Positions 33,705 to 43,124 of a stretch of 64,000 nucleotides of DNA are shown here, piece by piece. How positions within the stretch are numbered: the first letter of the stretch is position 1; each line of letters starts with the position of its first letter. Both the position numbers and the translations under genes were made by a program. Under the pieces are notes generated by a model. It saw only the letters and a list, made by a program, of their open reading frames with translations. It was not told where the DNA came from and did no database searches. Source of the DNA: JANNYA01 sp031422315 (GTDB lineage Bacteria > Pseudomonadota > Gammaproteobacteria > Xanthomonadales > SZUA-5). The stretch lies in assembly GCA_031422315.1 (NCBI GenBank), contig JANOQN010000042.1, positions 1-64,000 on the forward strand, read 5' to 3'.

Positions 33705-36215
33705 CTAATGCGCCCGCACAGGCTCCGGCAGCTCTTTACGCGGCTCAGTTTCAATCACTTTAGTTTCCGGCAGGGCGGCTATTGCAAGGACCTTAGGTTT
33801 TGGTGGCTCGACTAGTGCTAAATCAAGCACCTGATCAATCCAGCGTACCGGCGTAATTTTCAGGCTGCTGAGGATGTTGTCCGGAATTTCAGATAAATCT
33901 TTCTCGTTATCTTCTGGAATTAGCACGTGGCGTACACCCGAGCGAATCGCCGCGAGCAGTTTTTCCTTGAGCCCGCCAATCGGTAGCACGCGCCCGCGCA
34001 GCGTGATCTCGCCGGTCATCGCAATATCCGAGCGCACCGGGATTTTGGTAAGCGCGCTAACCAGTGCGGTGCACATGGCAATGCCTGCTGAAGGGCCGTC
34101 TTTCGGGGTCGCGCCTTCGGGCACGTGCACGTGGATGTCAGTAGTTTGATGAAACTCTGGATCAACGCCGAGCATAATGCTGCGCGCACGCACCACGCTG
34201 AGCGCAGCTTGGATGGATTCTTGCATCACATCACCCAGCTGGCCGGTTTGCTGGAACTTGCCTTTGCCGGGCACTACCGTGGCTTCGATGTGCAAAATCT
34301 CGCCGCCAACTTCCGTCCAGGCCAAGCCCGTCACCAAGCCAATTTCATCTTCGGTTTCGGTTTTGCCAAAGCGATAGCGCGCTACGCCTAAGTAGTTTTT
34401 CAGATTAGCGACGGTGATTTGCACGCTGTTCTCAGTCCCGGCATCCAAGCTCTTAGCTGATTTCTTAGCTGCTTTGGCTGGCGTTTTTGCCGCTTTTACG
34501 GCTTTCTTAACCACTTTTGCTTGTGCCGGGCGCATGACAATTTCTTTGACGACTTTGCGGCACAGCTTGGCAAGTTCGCGCTCCAAACTGCGCACGCCAG
34601 CTTCACGGGTGTAGCTGCGCACCAGCTCTTGCATCGCATCATCATCAATCAGCATTTCCCCTAACTTCAGGCCGTTTGCCGCGATTTGCTTGGGCAATAA
34701 ATGCCGCTTTGCAATTGCCAGTTTTTCATCTTCGGTGTAGCCCGGAATTCGAATGATCTCCATTCGATCCAGCAGCGGCCCAGGAATATTCAAAGAATTC
34801 GCGGTGCCGATAAACATGATTTCCGATAGATCTAAATCGACTTCTAAGTAGTGATCGTTAAAGGTGTGGTTTTGCTCTGGATCAAGCACTTCCAGCAAGG
34901 CGGATGACGGATCACCGCGAAAATCCATGCTCATTTTATCGAGTTCATCCAGCATAAAAAGCGGATTCTTGCTTTTGACTTTGCTCAAATTTTGCACGAT
35001 GCGCCCAGGCATCGAGCCAATATAGGTTCGGCGATGCCCGCGAATTTCAGCTTCATCCCGCACGCCGCCCAAGGAAACGCGAACGAATTTGCGGTTGGTG
35101 GCGCGGGCAATCGATTGCCCGAGCGAGGTTTTGCCTACGCCCGGCGGGCCCACCAAACACAGGATCGGGCCTTTCATTTTCTTTACGCGCTGCTGCACCG
35201 CCAAAAACTCGACAATGCGCTCTTTGACTTTTTCTAAGCCAAAGTGATCAGCGTCTAAAATGCGCTCGGCTTCCGGTAAATCGCGGCGAATTTTCGAGCG
35301 CCGGTTCCACGGCGTGTTGACCAGCCAATCTAAATAGTTACGCACCACGGTGGCTTCAGCGGACATTGGCGGCATCGCACGCAGCTTGGCAAACTCGGCT
35401 TTAGCTTTTGCGAGCGCTTGTTTTGGCATTCCGGCCGCATCAATGCGCTTTTTCAGCTCTTCAATTTCGTTCGGCGCTTCTTCGTTTTCACCCAGCTCAC
35501 GCTGAATGGCTTTCATTTGCTCGTTCAAATAATAATCGCGCTGGCTTTTTTCCATCTGCGTTTTGACCCGGCCGCGAATTTTTTTATCGACCTGCAGCAC
35601 GTCGATCTCAGCGGCGATCAAGCCCAGCAGCGCTTCCATGCGATCCGCTAGCTCGTCCATTTCCAGGACGTTTTGCTTGTCCGATAGCTTGACGTTCAAA
35701 TGTGCGGCGATGGTGTCGGCCAAACGCACAGGATCATTAATCGCGTTGAGCGTGCTGAGCAATTCGGGTGGTATTTTGCGATTGAGCTTAACCAGCTGCT
35801 CGAACTGTTGCACCATCGACCTTGCCAGCGCATCAATCGGGCTTTGCGCATTAATCGTTGTCGGCAAACGCTCGATTTGGGTCACGTAAACGCCATTTTT
35901 TTCCAGCACTTTGACCGCGCGCGCGCGCTCAACGCCTTCGATTAGTACTTTTAAGGTGCCATCTGGCAGTTTGACCAGCTGCAACACCGTCGAGATCGTG
36001 CCAATCTGATACATATCCGCAGGCTTTGGGTCGTCGATATCCGGCGAACGCTGCGCAATCAAGAAGATTTGCTTGTCACCTTCTGAAGCCTGTTCCAGCG
36101 CCTTCATCGAGCGCTCACGTCCAACAAATAGCGGAATCACCATGTTCGGGTAGACCACGACATCGCGTAGCGGAAGAACAGGCAAAGGCATGGGAGCGCT
36201 GCGATCAAAATTCAT
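33705..36215 (-). CDS. lon: ATP-dependent protease Lon with Lys/Ala-rich insert
   Basis: An 836-aa Lon: N-terminal LonN domain (PLPVLPLRDVVVYPNMVIPLFVGRE), coiled-coil linker, AAA+ module with Walker A GPPGVGKTS (about 356-364), and a serine protease domain with Ser in KDGPSAGIAM (about 706) and the dyad Lys further on (about 750). Compared with typical Lon it has an insert of about 40 residues (556-598) rich in Lys and Ala between the AAA+ small domain and the protease domain, resembling a histone-H1-type tail. A sigma32-type promoter lies upstream. It follows clpX, as in the common clpX-lon order. Confidence 0.96.
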   Translation of the reverse strand: MNFDRSAPMPLPVLPLRDVVVYPNMVIPLFVGRERSMKALEQASEGDKQIFLIAQRSPDIDDPKPADMYQIGTISTVLQLVKLPDGTLKVLIEGVERARAVKVLEKNGVYVTQIERLPTTINAQSPIDALARSMVQQFEQLVKLNRKIPPELLSTLNAINDPVRLADTIAAHLNVKLSDKQNVLEMDELADRMEALLGLIAAEIDVLQVDKKIRGRVKTQMEKSQRDYYLNEQMKAIQRELGENEEAPNEIEELKKRIDAAGMPKQALAKAKAEFAKLRAMPPMSAEATVVRNYLDWLVNTPWNRRSKIRRDLPEAERILDADHFGLEKVKERIVEFLAVQQRVKKMKGPILCLVGPPGVGKTSLGQSIARATNRKFVRVSLGGVRDEAEIRGHRRTYIGSMPGRIVQNLSKVKSKNPLFMLDELDKMSMDFRGDPSSALLEVLDPEQNHTFNDHYLEVDLDLSEIMFIGTANSLNIPGPLLDRMEIIRIPGYTEDEKLAIAKRHLLPKQIAANGLKLGEMLIDDDAMQELVRSYTREAGVRSLERELAKLCRKVVKEIVMRPAQAKVVKKAVKAAKTPAKAAKKSAKSLDAGTENSVQITVANLKNYLGVARYRFGKTETEDEIGLVTGLAWTEVGGEILHIEATVVPGKGKFQQTGQLGDVMQESIQAALSVVRARSIMLGVDPEFHQTTDIHVHVPEGATPKDGPSAGIAMCTALVSALTKIPVRSDIAMTGEITLRGRVLPIGGLKEKLLAAIRSGVRHVLIPEDNEKDLSEIPDNILSSLKITPVRWIDQVLDLALVEPPKPKVLAIAALPETKVIETEPRKELPEPVRAH

Positions 36216-36275
36216 AGTTTATTCCTTAGTCCAGGGCCAATCTGCGCTCAAAGCCGCCGAATGGTCGATTCGAAT

Positions 36276-36305
36276 AAATTGGGGACATAAAAGTCCGAAA
36301 ACAAG
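36276..36305 (-). promoter_or_regulatory. Heat-shock (sigma32-type) promoter of lon
   Basis: On the minus strand CTTGTTT (36299-36305), a 14-nt spacer and CCCCAATTT (36276-36284) match the sigma32 pattern CTTGAAA / CCCCATNT. The -10 block ends 60 bp before the lon ATG, leaving a short leader with an AAGGAAT ribosome site. lon is a classical heat-shock gene. Confidence 0.75.
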
Positions 36306-36306
36306 T

Positions 36307-36339
36307 GCAAGCCGGTCGCGCAGTTCGCAATCGGCTTGC
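36307..36339 (-). terminator. Hairpin between clpX and lon
   Basis: GCAAGCCG and CGGCTTGC (36332-36339 and 36307-36314) form an 8-bp stem with a 17-nt loop directly after the clpX stop and just before the lon promoter. It may attenuate read-through so that lon is set mainly by its own heat-shock promoter. Confidence 0.5.
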
Positions 36340-36346
36340 TCTGAGC

Positions 36347-37603
36347 TTATTCCGAGGCGGCTTTTGCAAGCGCCTGGCCGCCACGATAGATCCGATAGGG
36401 TTCGGCTTGCCCGTTGATGACGGCTTCGTCGATTACGACTTTGCTGACGTCATCCATTGAAGGCAGCTCAAACATGGTGTCAAGCAGCACTTGCTCCATA
36501 ATCGTACGCAAACCGCGCGCGCCGGTTTTGCGCTTGAGCGCTTTGCGGGCAATCGCAGCTAGTGCGTCGGTACGCACGTCCAGTTCCACTTTTTCCATAT
36601 CAAACAGCTTTTTGAACTGCTTCACTAGCGCGTTTTTCGGCTCGCTTAATATCTTAATCAGCGCGGCCTCATCCAATTCCTCTAGCGTAGCAATCATAGG
36701 CAAACGACCGACAAATTCTGGAATCAAACCGTAGCGCACCAGATCTTCAGGCTCAACTTCCGATATCAAATGCCCAATATTGGTGCGCTGCGCTTTGCTT
36801 TTTACTTCAGCGGAAAAGCCAATGCCGGTGGATTCTGAGCGGCGATTTTGCACCAGCTTATCCAGCCCAGAAAACGCACCGCCGCAAATAAACAGAATAT
36901 TGCGGGTGTCGACCTGCAGGAATTCCTGCTGCGGATGTTTACGACCGCCCTGCGGAGGCACTGAAGCCACCGTGCCTTCAATCAGCTTGAGCAGTGCTTG
37001 CTGCACGCCTTCACCCGACACATCGCGGGTGATCGACGGATTTTCGCTTTTACGGGAAATCTTATCGATTTCGTCGATATAAACAATGCCGGTTTGCGCT
37101 TTTTCGACGTCGTAATCGCACTTTTGCAGCAGCTTTTGGATGATATTTTCAACATCTTCACCAACATAGCCCGCTTCCGTTAGCGTGGTCGCGTCGGCAA
37201 TGGTAAACGGCACGTTCAAAAGCCTAGCCAGCGTTTCCGCGAGTAGCGTTTTACCCGAACCGGTTGGCCCGATCAGCAAAATATTGCTTTTGCCCAGTTC
37301 AACTTCTTCGTTTTTGCCTTTTTGCTCCAAGCGCTTGTAATGGTTGTGCACCGCTACCGACAGCACTTTTTTCGCGCGTTTTTGGCCGATCACATATTGA
37401 TCGAGTGCTTCCATGATTTCTTTAGGCTTGGGAAGATGGCTGCGCGCCGCTTGGCCTTTATCTTCAAGCTCTTCGCGAATGATGTCATTACACAGCTCGA
37501 CGCACTCATCGCAGATGAAAACGCTTGGCCCGGCAATGAGTTTTCGCACCTCGTGCTGGCTTTTGCCGCAGAAAGAACAGTATAAAACTTTGCCGTCCGA
37601 CAT
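36347..37603 (-). CDS. clpX: ClpX ATPase, specificity subunit of ClpXP
   Basis: A 418-aa unfoldase. The N-terminal zinc-binding domain has Cys9, Cys12, Cys31 and Cys34; the AAA+ domain has Walker A GPTGSGKT (about 113-120) and Walker B VYIDEIDKI; the C-terminal sensor-2 region GARGLRTIMEQ is present. ClpX feeds substrates to ClpP. clpP does not lie directly upstream: the next 280 bp are non-coding and the following gene is on the other strand, so the usual clpP-clpX linkage is broken here. Confidence 0.97.
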   Translation of the reverse strand: MSDGKVLYCSFCGKSQHEVRKLIAGPSVFICDECVELCNDIIREELEDKGQAARSHLPKPKEIMEALDQYVIGQKRAKKVLSVAVHNHYKRLEQKGKNEEVELGKSNILLIGPTGSGKTLLAETLARLLNVPFTIADATTLTEAGYVGEDVENIIQKLLQKCDYDVEKAQTGIVYIDEIDKISRKSENPSITRDVSGEGVQQALLKLIEGTVASVPPQGGRKHPQQEFLQVDTRNILFICGGAFSGLDKLVQNRRSESTGIGFSAEVKSKAQRTNIGHLISEVEPEDLVRYGLIPEFVGRLPMIATLEELDEAALIKILSEPKNALVKQFKKLFDMEKVELDVRTDALAAIARKALKRKTGARGLRTIMEQVLLDTMFELPSMDDVSKVVIDEAVINGQAEPYRIYRGGQALAKAASE

Positions 37604-37886
37604 TCGATTTGCCCTAATGAACTAAGTTAAGTTGAAACAGCGCAAAATTACTGACGCGCAACGTTCAGAATACCACGCGCGAATGAAAATCTTGTGTGAT
37701 GTGCAATTTGTATTCATCGAATTTATCAACCACAGAAACCTGCCCGGCGGATTAACGAAAAGTGTGAGCTGTGCAACTAATGCACGAAAAGCGCGCCTTT
37801 ATTCATTCTGAAATCGCTAGCGTGGTGAATAACCCGGCGCTAACTAAAGCAGCAGGGATTAATCTACTTAACTGGAGTTATTGGCG

Positions 37887-38714
37887 ATGCGTTTTTTACA
37901 TCAGTTGGGCGTTTGCACGCTTCTCCTAACATCGGTCGCGTCCGCACAAACGGGCGCAGCGCTGTCCAGCCCAACATTCAAAATCCCGGAATTTCAGGCG
38001 CAGTACGCGCTCTATCAAAACGGTGATTTGCTCGGCACTTCAGAAATCACACTTAAAAAATCAGGCGCTGGCTATCAATTCAGCACGAAAAGCCAAAGCG
38101 AAGGCGGCATGGCAAGCATGATCGGTGGCGCGTCCATTGCTGAAACCAGCGAATTCAAGCCCGAAGCGCAGCACTTGCAATCACTCAGCTATCGATACGA
38201 ACAGCGCATTAGCTTCAAAAAGCGCAAGCGCGAGATTGAATTCGATTGGCGCAAAAGCCTAGCCCGTGAAGACGACGGCAAGGATGTCACCAGCTATTTA
38301 CTTAGCCCAGGTGCAATTGACCGGCATTTAGTAGTGCTGGCATTGGCACAAGATTTGAGCCGCAGCGCAGCGCCAACTGCGAACACAGGATCTGCCACAG
38401 ACGGCAAAATTCCGACTGCCCTGCCTGCGGTGCGCAATTTTTCGCATCTAGTTGCCTATAAAGGCACAGTAGAGCCATGGCAATTTCGCTCCACTGGCGT
38501 TGAGCGCGTAACGACCGATATGGGCGTCATTCAGGCCGAAAAAATCGAACGCATACGCGCAAAAGCAAGTTCTGGCCGCAGCACCACCAGCTGGCATGCC
38601 GCGCGATTTAATCATTTGCCGATTCGGATATTGCAACGTGAGCCGGATGGTGAAACATTGGAAATGCGGTTGAAGTCGATCACGCTAGCGCCGATTGTGG
38701 TCAGCAAGCGATAG
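37887..38714 (+). CDS. DUF3108 exported protein
   Basis: 275 aa from the ATG at 37887, with GGAG 9 nt upstream; a TTG two codons earlier is less likely. A signal peptide (cleavage near SVASAQ) is followed by the DUF3108 fold, with paired strands such as FQAQYALYQNGDLLGTSEITL and a C-terminal WHAARFNHLPIRILQRE. DUF3108 proteins are periplasmic beta-rich, LolA/LppX-like in general shape; function unknown. Monocistronic. Confidence 0.82.
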   Translation: MRFLHQLGVCTLLLTSVASAQTGAALSSPTFKIPEFQAQYALYQNGDLLGTSEITLKKSGAGYQFSTKSQSEGGMASMIGGASIAETSEFKPEAQHLQSLSYRYEQRISFKKRKREIEFDWRKSLAREDDGKDVTSYLLSPGAIDRHLVVLALAQDLSRSAAPTANTGSATDGKIPTALPAVRNFSHLVAYKGTVEPWQFRSTGVERVTTDMGVIQAEKIERIRAKASSGRSTTSWHAARFNHLPIRILQREPDGETLEMRLKSITLAPIVVSKR

Positions 38715-38811
38715 CTGAGCGGCTTTTAAACTTGAGCTGTCCTGCCTGGGCGATAATTCTGGCGGCTTATGGGCGTAATTTTATCGCGCATTTGAAGCCG
38801 GCGAATACAGA

Positions 38812-39888
38812 TTAACTTTTCCGCACGCAGCGCTCGGGTTGCAAATTTCTTGAAAATTGACCGTGCTCTGGCGTCAACGACATTACCGCGATGAGTTTAG
38901 TCGGTGTCAATGCTCCGCTGGCCAACGCCTGTTCGTCATAAGCGTGCAGGCGATCAATCAAGTCCAAATCGCGCGGATTATTGACGTCAAAATTGGGCCC
39001 AAAGCTGCGATCAATAAAAACATCGACCACATTGCTAGCAGCAATAAACAGCCGAAAATGAAAGCGCCTGATCAGCTCAGGCAACACATCCTGCGCTCGA
39101 ATGCCTTCGAAGCCTTCGCTAGAACAATCCCAGTTTTTATACTTTGCTTCATGCCGTCGTAATTGGCGATTGTAGCGATAGCTTTGGGGCAATTCTTGCC
39201 AAAACTGCTGCACCACTTTGAACGCTTCCGGCCAGCGCATATGGCCATTTCTGCCAATCATATCGCTGGTCATAAACAAGCCGGCCGGCAGCAGCGCATC
39301 CTTAATTGCGTCAAATAAATGCTCAAGTTTAAGTACATGGTGCAGGGATTGATTCGCCATTACTGCATCATATTTTTGCGTAGGCCGCCAGCCATTAAAA
39401 TCGCTAACGGTAAAAACCAAATGCTCAAGCACGCCGTGTTCGCTTGCATCGGCCCGACCGCGCGCCAGCATCGGTGGGCTCAATTCCAAGCACTCAATAG
39501 TAAAGTTGTTCAGTCCAGCCTGTTTAAGCGCCAGCGCCGCCCGCACTTCGGTGTCACAGTTGCCGGCACCTACGCTCAAAAACTTCAACTGCGTGGAACC
39601 AGTTCGCTGCGCAGCTTCTAGCAAATACTGAACATAAAACTGATCCGGGTTGGAAAAGCCATATTCCTCAAACATGGGCCGCAAATAGCTGTTTGCCCAG
39701 TAGTTAAAAATCGGCGGCAAATCATGGATTTCGTGCTGCTCGTCAAACGTTTGGCGCTCCGCTTGCAGTTGTGCTTCATAGCTAGTCGCTTTCGCGGTTT
39801 CAAACCTCAGGTTCAAGGTGCGGCGCAATGTGCGCGCCAGTGGCCGAAGCCAATCAGGCAGGTAGTTACGGATTAAGCGCATCAACAT
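38812..39888 (-). CDS. Class I SAM-dependent methyltransferase
   Basis: A 358-aa protein with motif I LSVGAGNCDTEVR (about 124-136), an acidic strand end CLELSPPML and the post-I region SDFNGW, then NQSLHHVLKLEHLF. An N-terminal 50-residue basic extension with LRPLARTLRRTLNLRF precedes the domain and could bind membrane or nucleic acid. The acceptor substrate is not evident. A good AGGGAAA ribosome site precedes the ATG. No genes of an obvious pathway adjoin. Confidence 0.8.
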   Translation of the reverse strand: MLMRLIRNYLPDWLRPLARTLRRTLNLRFETAKATSYEAQLQAERQTFDEQHEIHDLPPIFNYWANSYLRPMFEEYGFSNPDQFYVQYLLEAAQRTGSTQLKFLSVGAGNCDTEVRAALALKQAGLNNFTIECLELSPPMLARGRADASEHGVLEHLVFTVSDFNGWRPTQKYDAVMANQSLHHVLKLEHLFDAIKDALLPAGLFMTSDMIGRNGHMRWPEAFKVVQQFWQELPQSYRYNRQLRRHEAKYKNWDCSSEGFEGIRAQDVLPELIRRFHFRLFIAASNVVDVFIDRSFGPNFDVNNPRDLDLIDRLHAYDEQALASGALTPTKLIAVMSLTPEHGQFSRNLQPERCVRKS

Positions 39889-40212
39889 GGCGATTTCCCT
39901 TGAAAAATTTCGTTTCAGCTTCTTAACGTATCCGCCTTTGGCAGATTGCTACGCTAGCGCTAGTCAGGTGAGCTTTTAGGTGGCTAAAGTAGGCGATGCG
40001 ATTAATTATGTTAGGCCTTGCGCACAAAGCTTAGGACAGGCTCGACAGGCTCCAGGTTCCCAAACCCGATCAGGTAGCAGAAACTTACTCACATCTTCCA
40101 GCGGTTAGTGAAACTCTATTTTGTTCAATTTGGCGGGTATCGCTTAGTTTTGGTGTTTTTATAAGACAATTGTCTGTGCATCCTCAACACTTATCAAAAA
40201 TTGGAAATGACC
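39889..40212 (+). promoter_or_regulatory. Gene-free 324-bp region with a 12-bp perfect palindrome
   Basis: This stretch separates the divergent methyltransferase and glycosidase-like genes. The only distinct signal is AGACAATTGTCT (40164-40175), a perfect palindrome about 40 bp before the plus-strand gene, in an AT-rich setting suited to a promoter; it could be an operator. No ORF of note is visible. Confidence 0.45.
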
Positions 40213-42063
40213 ATGCCCGTGTTTCGCCCGTTCCAATCGCTACTTGCGATAGCCCTGCTTCTGTGTGGTGCTCCAGCACTTGCTGGCACCAATCCAACCG
40301 CACCTTTGGGCACTAACCTGACCGAAGTAGTGGATTTTTCCGATGAATTTCCTTTCGTCGACCTAATGAAGTCCTCGCGTGATCTCATTCCGGGCAATGC
40401 CACTGGCTGCTTTGACTGCCGCTCGCCGGGCACCAACCCCAACTGTTTGGCGCCGAACGCCTGTCCTGTCAATTTAAATCTCGATGCAAACGGATTTCTA
40501 AGCGGCCTACAGCCCAATCAAGTGGCGCGTTTGGTGCTGCATGCCGGCAGTTCGGTAGGCGAATTGCCAGCCGGCAGCTACACCATGCGTTTTGATGGTG
40601 CTGGAAGCTTCAACTTTACCGGTGCCAATGTGACCAGCAGCACGGCTGGGCAAACGGTCTTTAATGTCACTAGCTCGGCAAGTAACAACATCATTATTAA
40701 TTTTTCAGCAATTACTGCTGGCAATCCGCTGCGCAATATCAAAATTTTGCCGCCCGGCGGGCGCTGCAGCAATGATGACAAGCGTGCTTGCGACACAAGC
40801 GCGAACTGCATCGGGCCAAGCATCTGTGAACTCTACACCGACCCTGGCATTGCTGATGCACAGCTTTTTCAACCGCAGTTTTTGAAAAACATTGAAGGCT
40901 TCAGGCTGCTGCGCTTTATGGATTGGATGCGCACTAATAGCTCGCCCATGGTCAATGTGGCGGACTATCCAACTGCGGCGAGCGCCAACTGGCGTCGCGT
41001 GCCGATAAGCGTCTTGGCTGAGCTGGGCAATCGCAGCGCCTCTGATATCTGGGTCACGATTCCGCACCGCGCCAGTGATGCGCTAGTCGATAACATTGCC
41101 ACTACCCTGCGCGATAGCTTTCGCGCTGACCGAAAAATCTATGTCGAGTTTAGCAATGAAAACTGGAACGGCTTGTTTAACCAAAATCGTGAGATACCGC
41201 GCCAGTTTTGTCCGAACTTTCCTGACTTAGCTGCGGGTTGCGAAAACGATGGCATTCCCGGCAACGGCATTGCCTGCGAACTGAATAGCAATTTCAGTCT
41301 CGGGGCTGCCAGCAGCGCATGCTTTCAAGCGCTGGTGCGTGGCTGGGGTGATCGCTCCGTGCAGATTTTTGATCGCTTTGACGCAGTGTTTGGTGCCAGT
41401 GCGCGCCAACGTTTGATTCGCGTTATTGCCGCGCAAGCCGCCAATGCGGATCTAGGTCGGCAAGTCATGGTGCGCAACGCGACCGGGCAAAACTTCACGA
41501 TTGCCAGCAAAACTGATGTTTATGCCAGCGCGCCCTACATCGGCACCGAATATTGCTCGCCAACCACGGGCATTAATCCGGATAACAGCGCGGCGGTGTA
41601 TGCCAACGTCGATGCTTTTCTAGATCATTTTTCCAATCAGGGTATGGCAAGGGCGCTGGGTTTTATGACAAGCAGCCGCGCGATGCTCACCAATAATTTT
41701 CCACAGCTTCGCCACGTCAGCTATGAGGGCGGGCAACACTTGGCTGGCATCGGTGGACTTACTTTAAACGCCACCTGCAACAGCATTTTTGATGCCGCGA
41801 ACCGCAACCCGCGAATGCGCACAATTTACGAAACTTATCTGGCGAATTGGAAGCAAAATGGCGATGAGTTCGTCCACTTTTACAATGTCGGCCGCTACAG
41901 TGCGTTCGGCCGCTGGGGAGCGCTGGAAGCGCAAAACCAAGATCCACTGACGGCACCCAAGTTTCAAGCCATGCTTAATCACAGCACCGCCAATCCGTGT
42001 CATTGGCAGGGCTGCACGCAAAGTGAAAGCGATTTAAATATCTTTCGAAACGGCTTTGAGTGA
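40213..42063 (+). CDS. Exported glycoside-hydrolase-like protein with FxxxFE tail
   Basis: 616 aa from the ATG at 40213, chosen because it starts a clean signal peptide (cleavage after APALA); TTG and ATG just upstream are in frame. After a short Cys-pair region (CFDCRSPGTNPNC) and a beta domain comes a probable TIM-barrel part with IYVEFSNENWNGLF, whose NE pair recalls the acid/base region of clan GH-A glycosidases. An internal Cys-rich segment (CSNDDKRACDTSANCIGPSIC) is inserted near residue 185. The protein ends LNIFRNGFE. Likely secreted and polysaccharide-directed; activity inferred only. Confidence 0.6.
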   Translation: MPVFRPFQSLLAIALLLCGAPALAGTNPTAPLGTNLTEVVDFSDEFPFVDLMKSSRDLIPGNATGCFDCRSPGTNPNCLAPNACPVNLNLDANGFLSGLQPNQVARLVLHAGSSVGELPAGSYTMRFDGAGSFNFTGANVTSSTAGQTVFNVTSSASNNIIINFSAITAGNPLRNIKILPPGGRCSNDDKRACDTSANCIGPSICELYTDPGIADAQLFQPQFLKNIEGFRLLRFMDWMRTNSSPMVNVADYPTAASANWRRVPISVLAELGNRSASDIWVTIPHRASDALVDNIATTLRDSFRADRKIYVEFSNENWNGLFNQNREIPRQFCPNFPDLAAGCENDGIPGNGIACELNSNFSLGAASSACFQALVRGWGDRSVQIFDRFDAVFGASARQRLIRVIAAQAANADLGRQVMVRNATGQNFTIASKTDVYASAPYIGTEYCSPTTGINPDNSAAVYANVDAFLDHFSNQGMARALGFMTSSRAMLTNNFPQLRHVSYEGGQHLAGIGGLTLNATCNSIFDAANRNPRMRTIYETYLANWKQNGDEFVHFYNVGRYSAFGRWGALEAQNQDPLTAPKFQAMLNHSTANPCHWQGCTQSESDLNIFRNGFE

Positions 42064-42115
42064 GATAGCTTGCCTTGCTACTGTGGCTTCGCAAAAAAGC
42101 TGCGGTTTGATTCGC

Positions 42116-42961
42116 TTAGTTGAGCTGACCCGCCAAAATCCTCGGCGGCTCGCGGCCTAAATCACGGCTCAATCCGGTTAGTGCGTCCAGTTCGCGGATC
42201 GCAGATTCCGTCTGGTTCATCGATTCGGCCACCGCATCAACCTGGGATGAAATGAAGTCCGGGTTTTGGTTGTTAACCGCCATTTCCCCGAGCGCGAGAA
42301 TTTTGTTCTCGATGCGATTGAGTTCCAGCTCGACAAATTCTGAGTTGCGCTGCGCAGTGCGGTAATTTTCGATGCGCATGGTTAATGTCGCGATCGCATC
42401 AATCATGGAACGCAGCATACGCTCGTCTGTGCCTATGCTTTCTTTACGCTTGCTCAGGTCAGCGAGCTGGCGATCTAGCTCGGTTATGTCAGTTTCTTCT
42501 AAAAACCGCCATAGCCCCTGTTGTGCGAGCAAAAGCCGCAAATGCACCCACAACAGCTTATCCAAACCGCTAGAGCGCATTTCATCGCCGGTGCTGGGGC
42601 CGCCGGATATTTTTTGCGCGATGGTTTGCAGCGTTAGGCAGCGTTGACGCAGCTCTAAAAAGCGTTTTCTTAGTCCAGGCGCGAGCTGATTTAGTGCTTC
42701 AGTCAGGGCAATTTGTGAGTTTGGATCTGGCCCAACGTGCAGGCCAATTTTGCTGCCGCTGCCTCTGGCATCAATGGCCTTGCGAAATTTTTCGTTTGAG
42801 ACCAATCCAGTCAGATAAGTCAATTCGCCCGCCGCAAGCAGTGCGAGCACCGCTGCGGGAATTGGCGAAAGCACCGCGAAAGCCACGCCCGCGCCTAGTG
42901 CCAGCAGGTTCCAGCGCCAAGTGAAGGCGGCTTTGATATAGTTTGGGAGGCTGTTTTGCAT
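42116..42961 (-). CDS. Coiled-coil membrane protein of unknown function
   Basis: 281 aa from the ATG at 42961 (MQNSLPNYIKAAF), preferred over 43009 because the upstream 16 residues look unlike protein. Two membrane segments (about 18-36 and 38-54) near the N-terminus are followed by a long, highly helical cytoplasmic region with several coiled coils (about 80-260). No enzymatic motif is visible. It is divergent from pilH; a link to envelope or motility functions is only positional. Confidence 0.65.
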   Translation of the reverse strand: MQNSLPNYIKAAFTWRWNLLALGAGVAFAVLSPIPAAVLALLAAGELTYLTGLVSNEKFRKAIDARGSGSKIGLHVGPDPNSQIALTEALNQLAPGLRKRFLELRQRCLTLQTIAQKISGGPSTGDEMRSSGLDKLLWVHLRLLLAQQGLWRFLEETDITELDRQLADLSKRKESIGTDERMLRSMIDAIATLTMRIENYRTAQRNSEFVELELNRIENKILALGEMAVNNQNPDFISSQVDAVAESMNQTESAIRELDALTGLSRDLGREPPRILAGQLN

Positions 42962-43124
42962 CGGCGTAGCCTGTAGCAAGACAGCTCGACAATCAAGCGG
43001 GGCGCGCACGTTTGCAGCCCTTGATTGTGCAAGTATTTGTGCAAGTGCAAAAAAGCAGCTGCGAAACGCCTGTGCCTTGTGCTAATAATATGGCTCAGTA
43101 AATTTGAACTACTAGGGAACTTCT

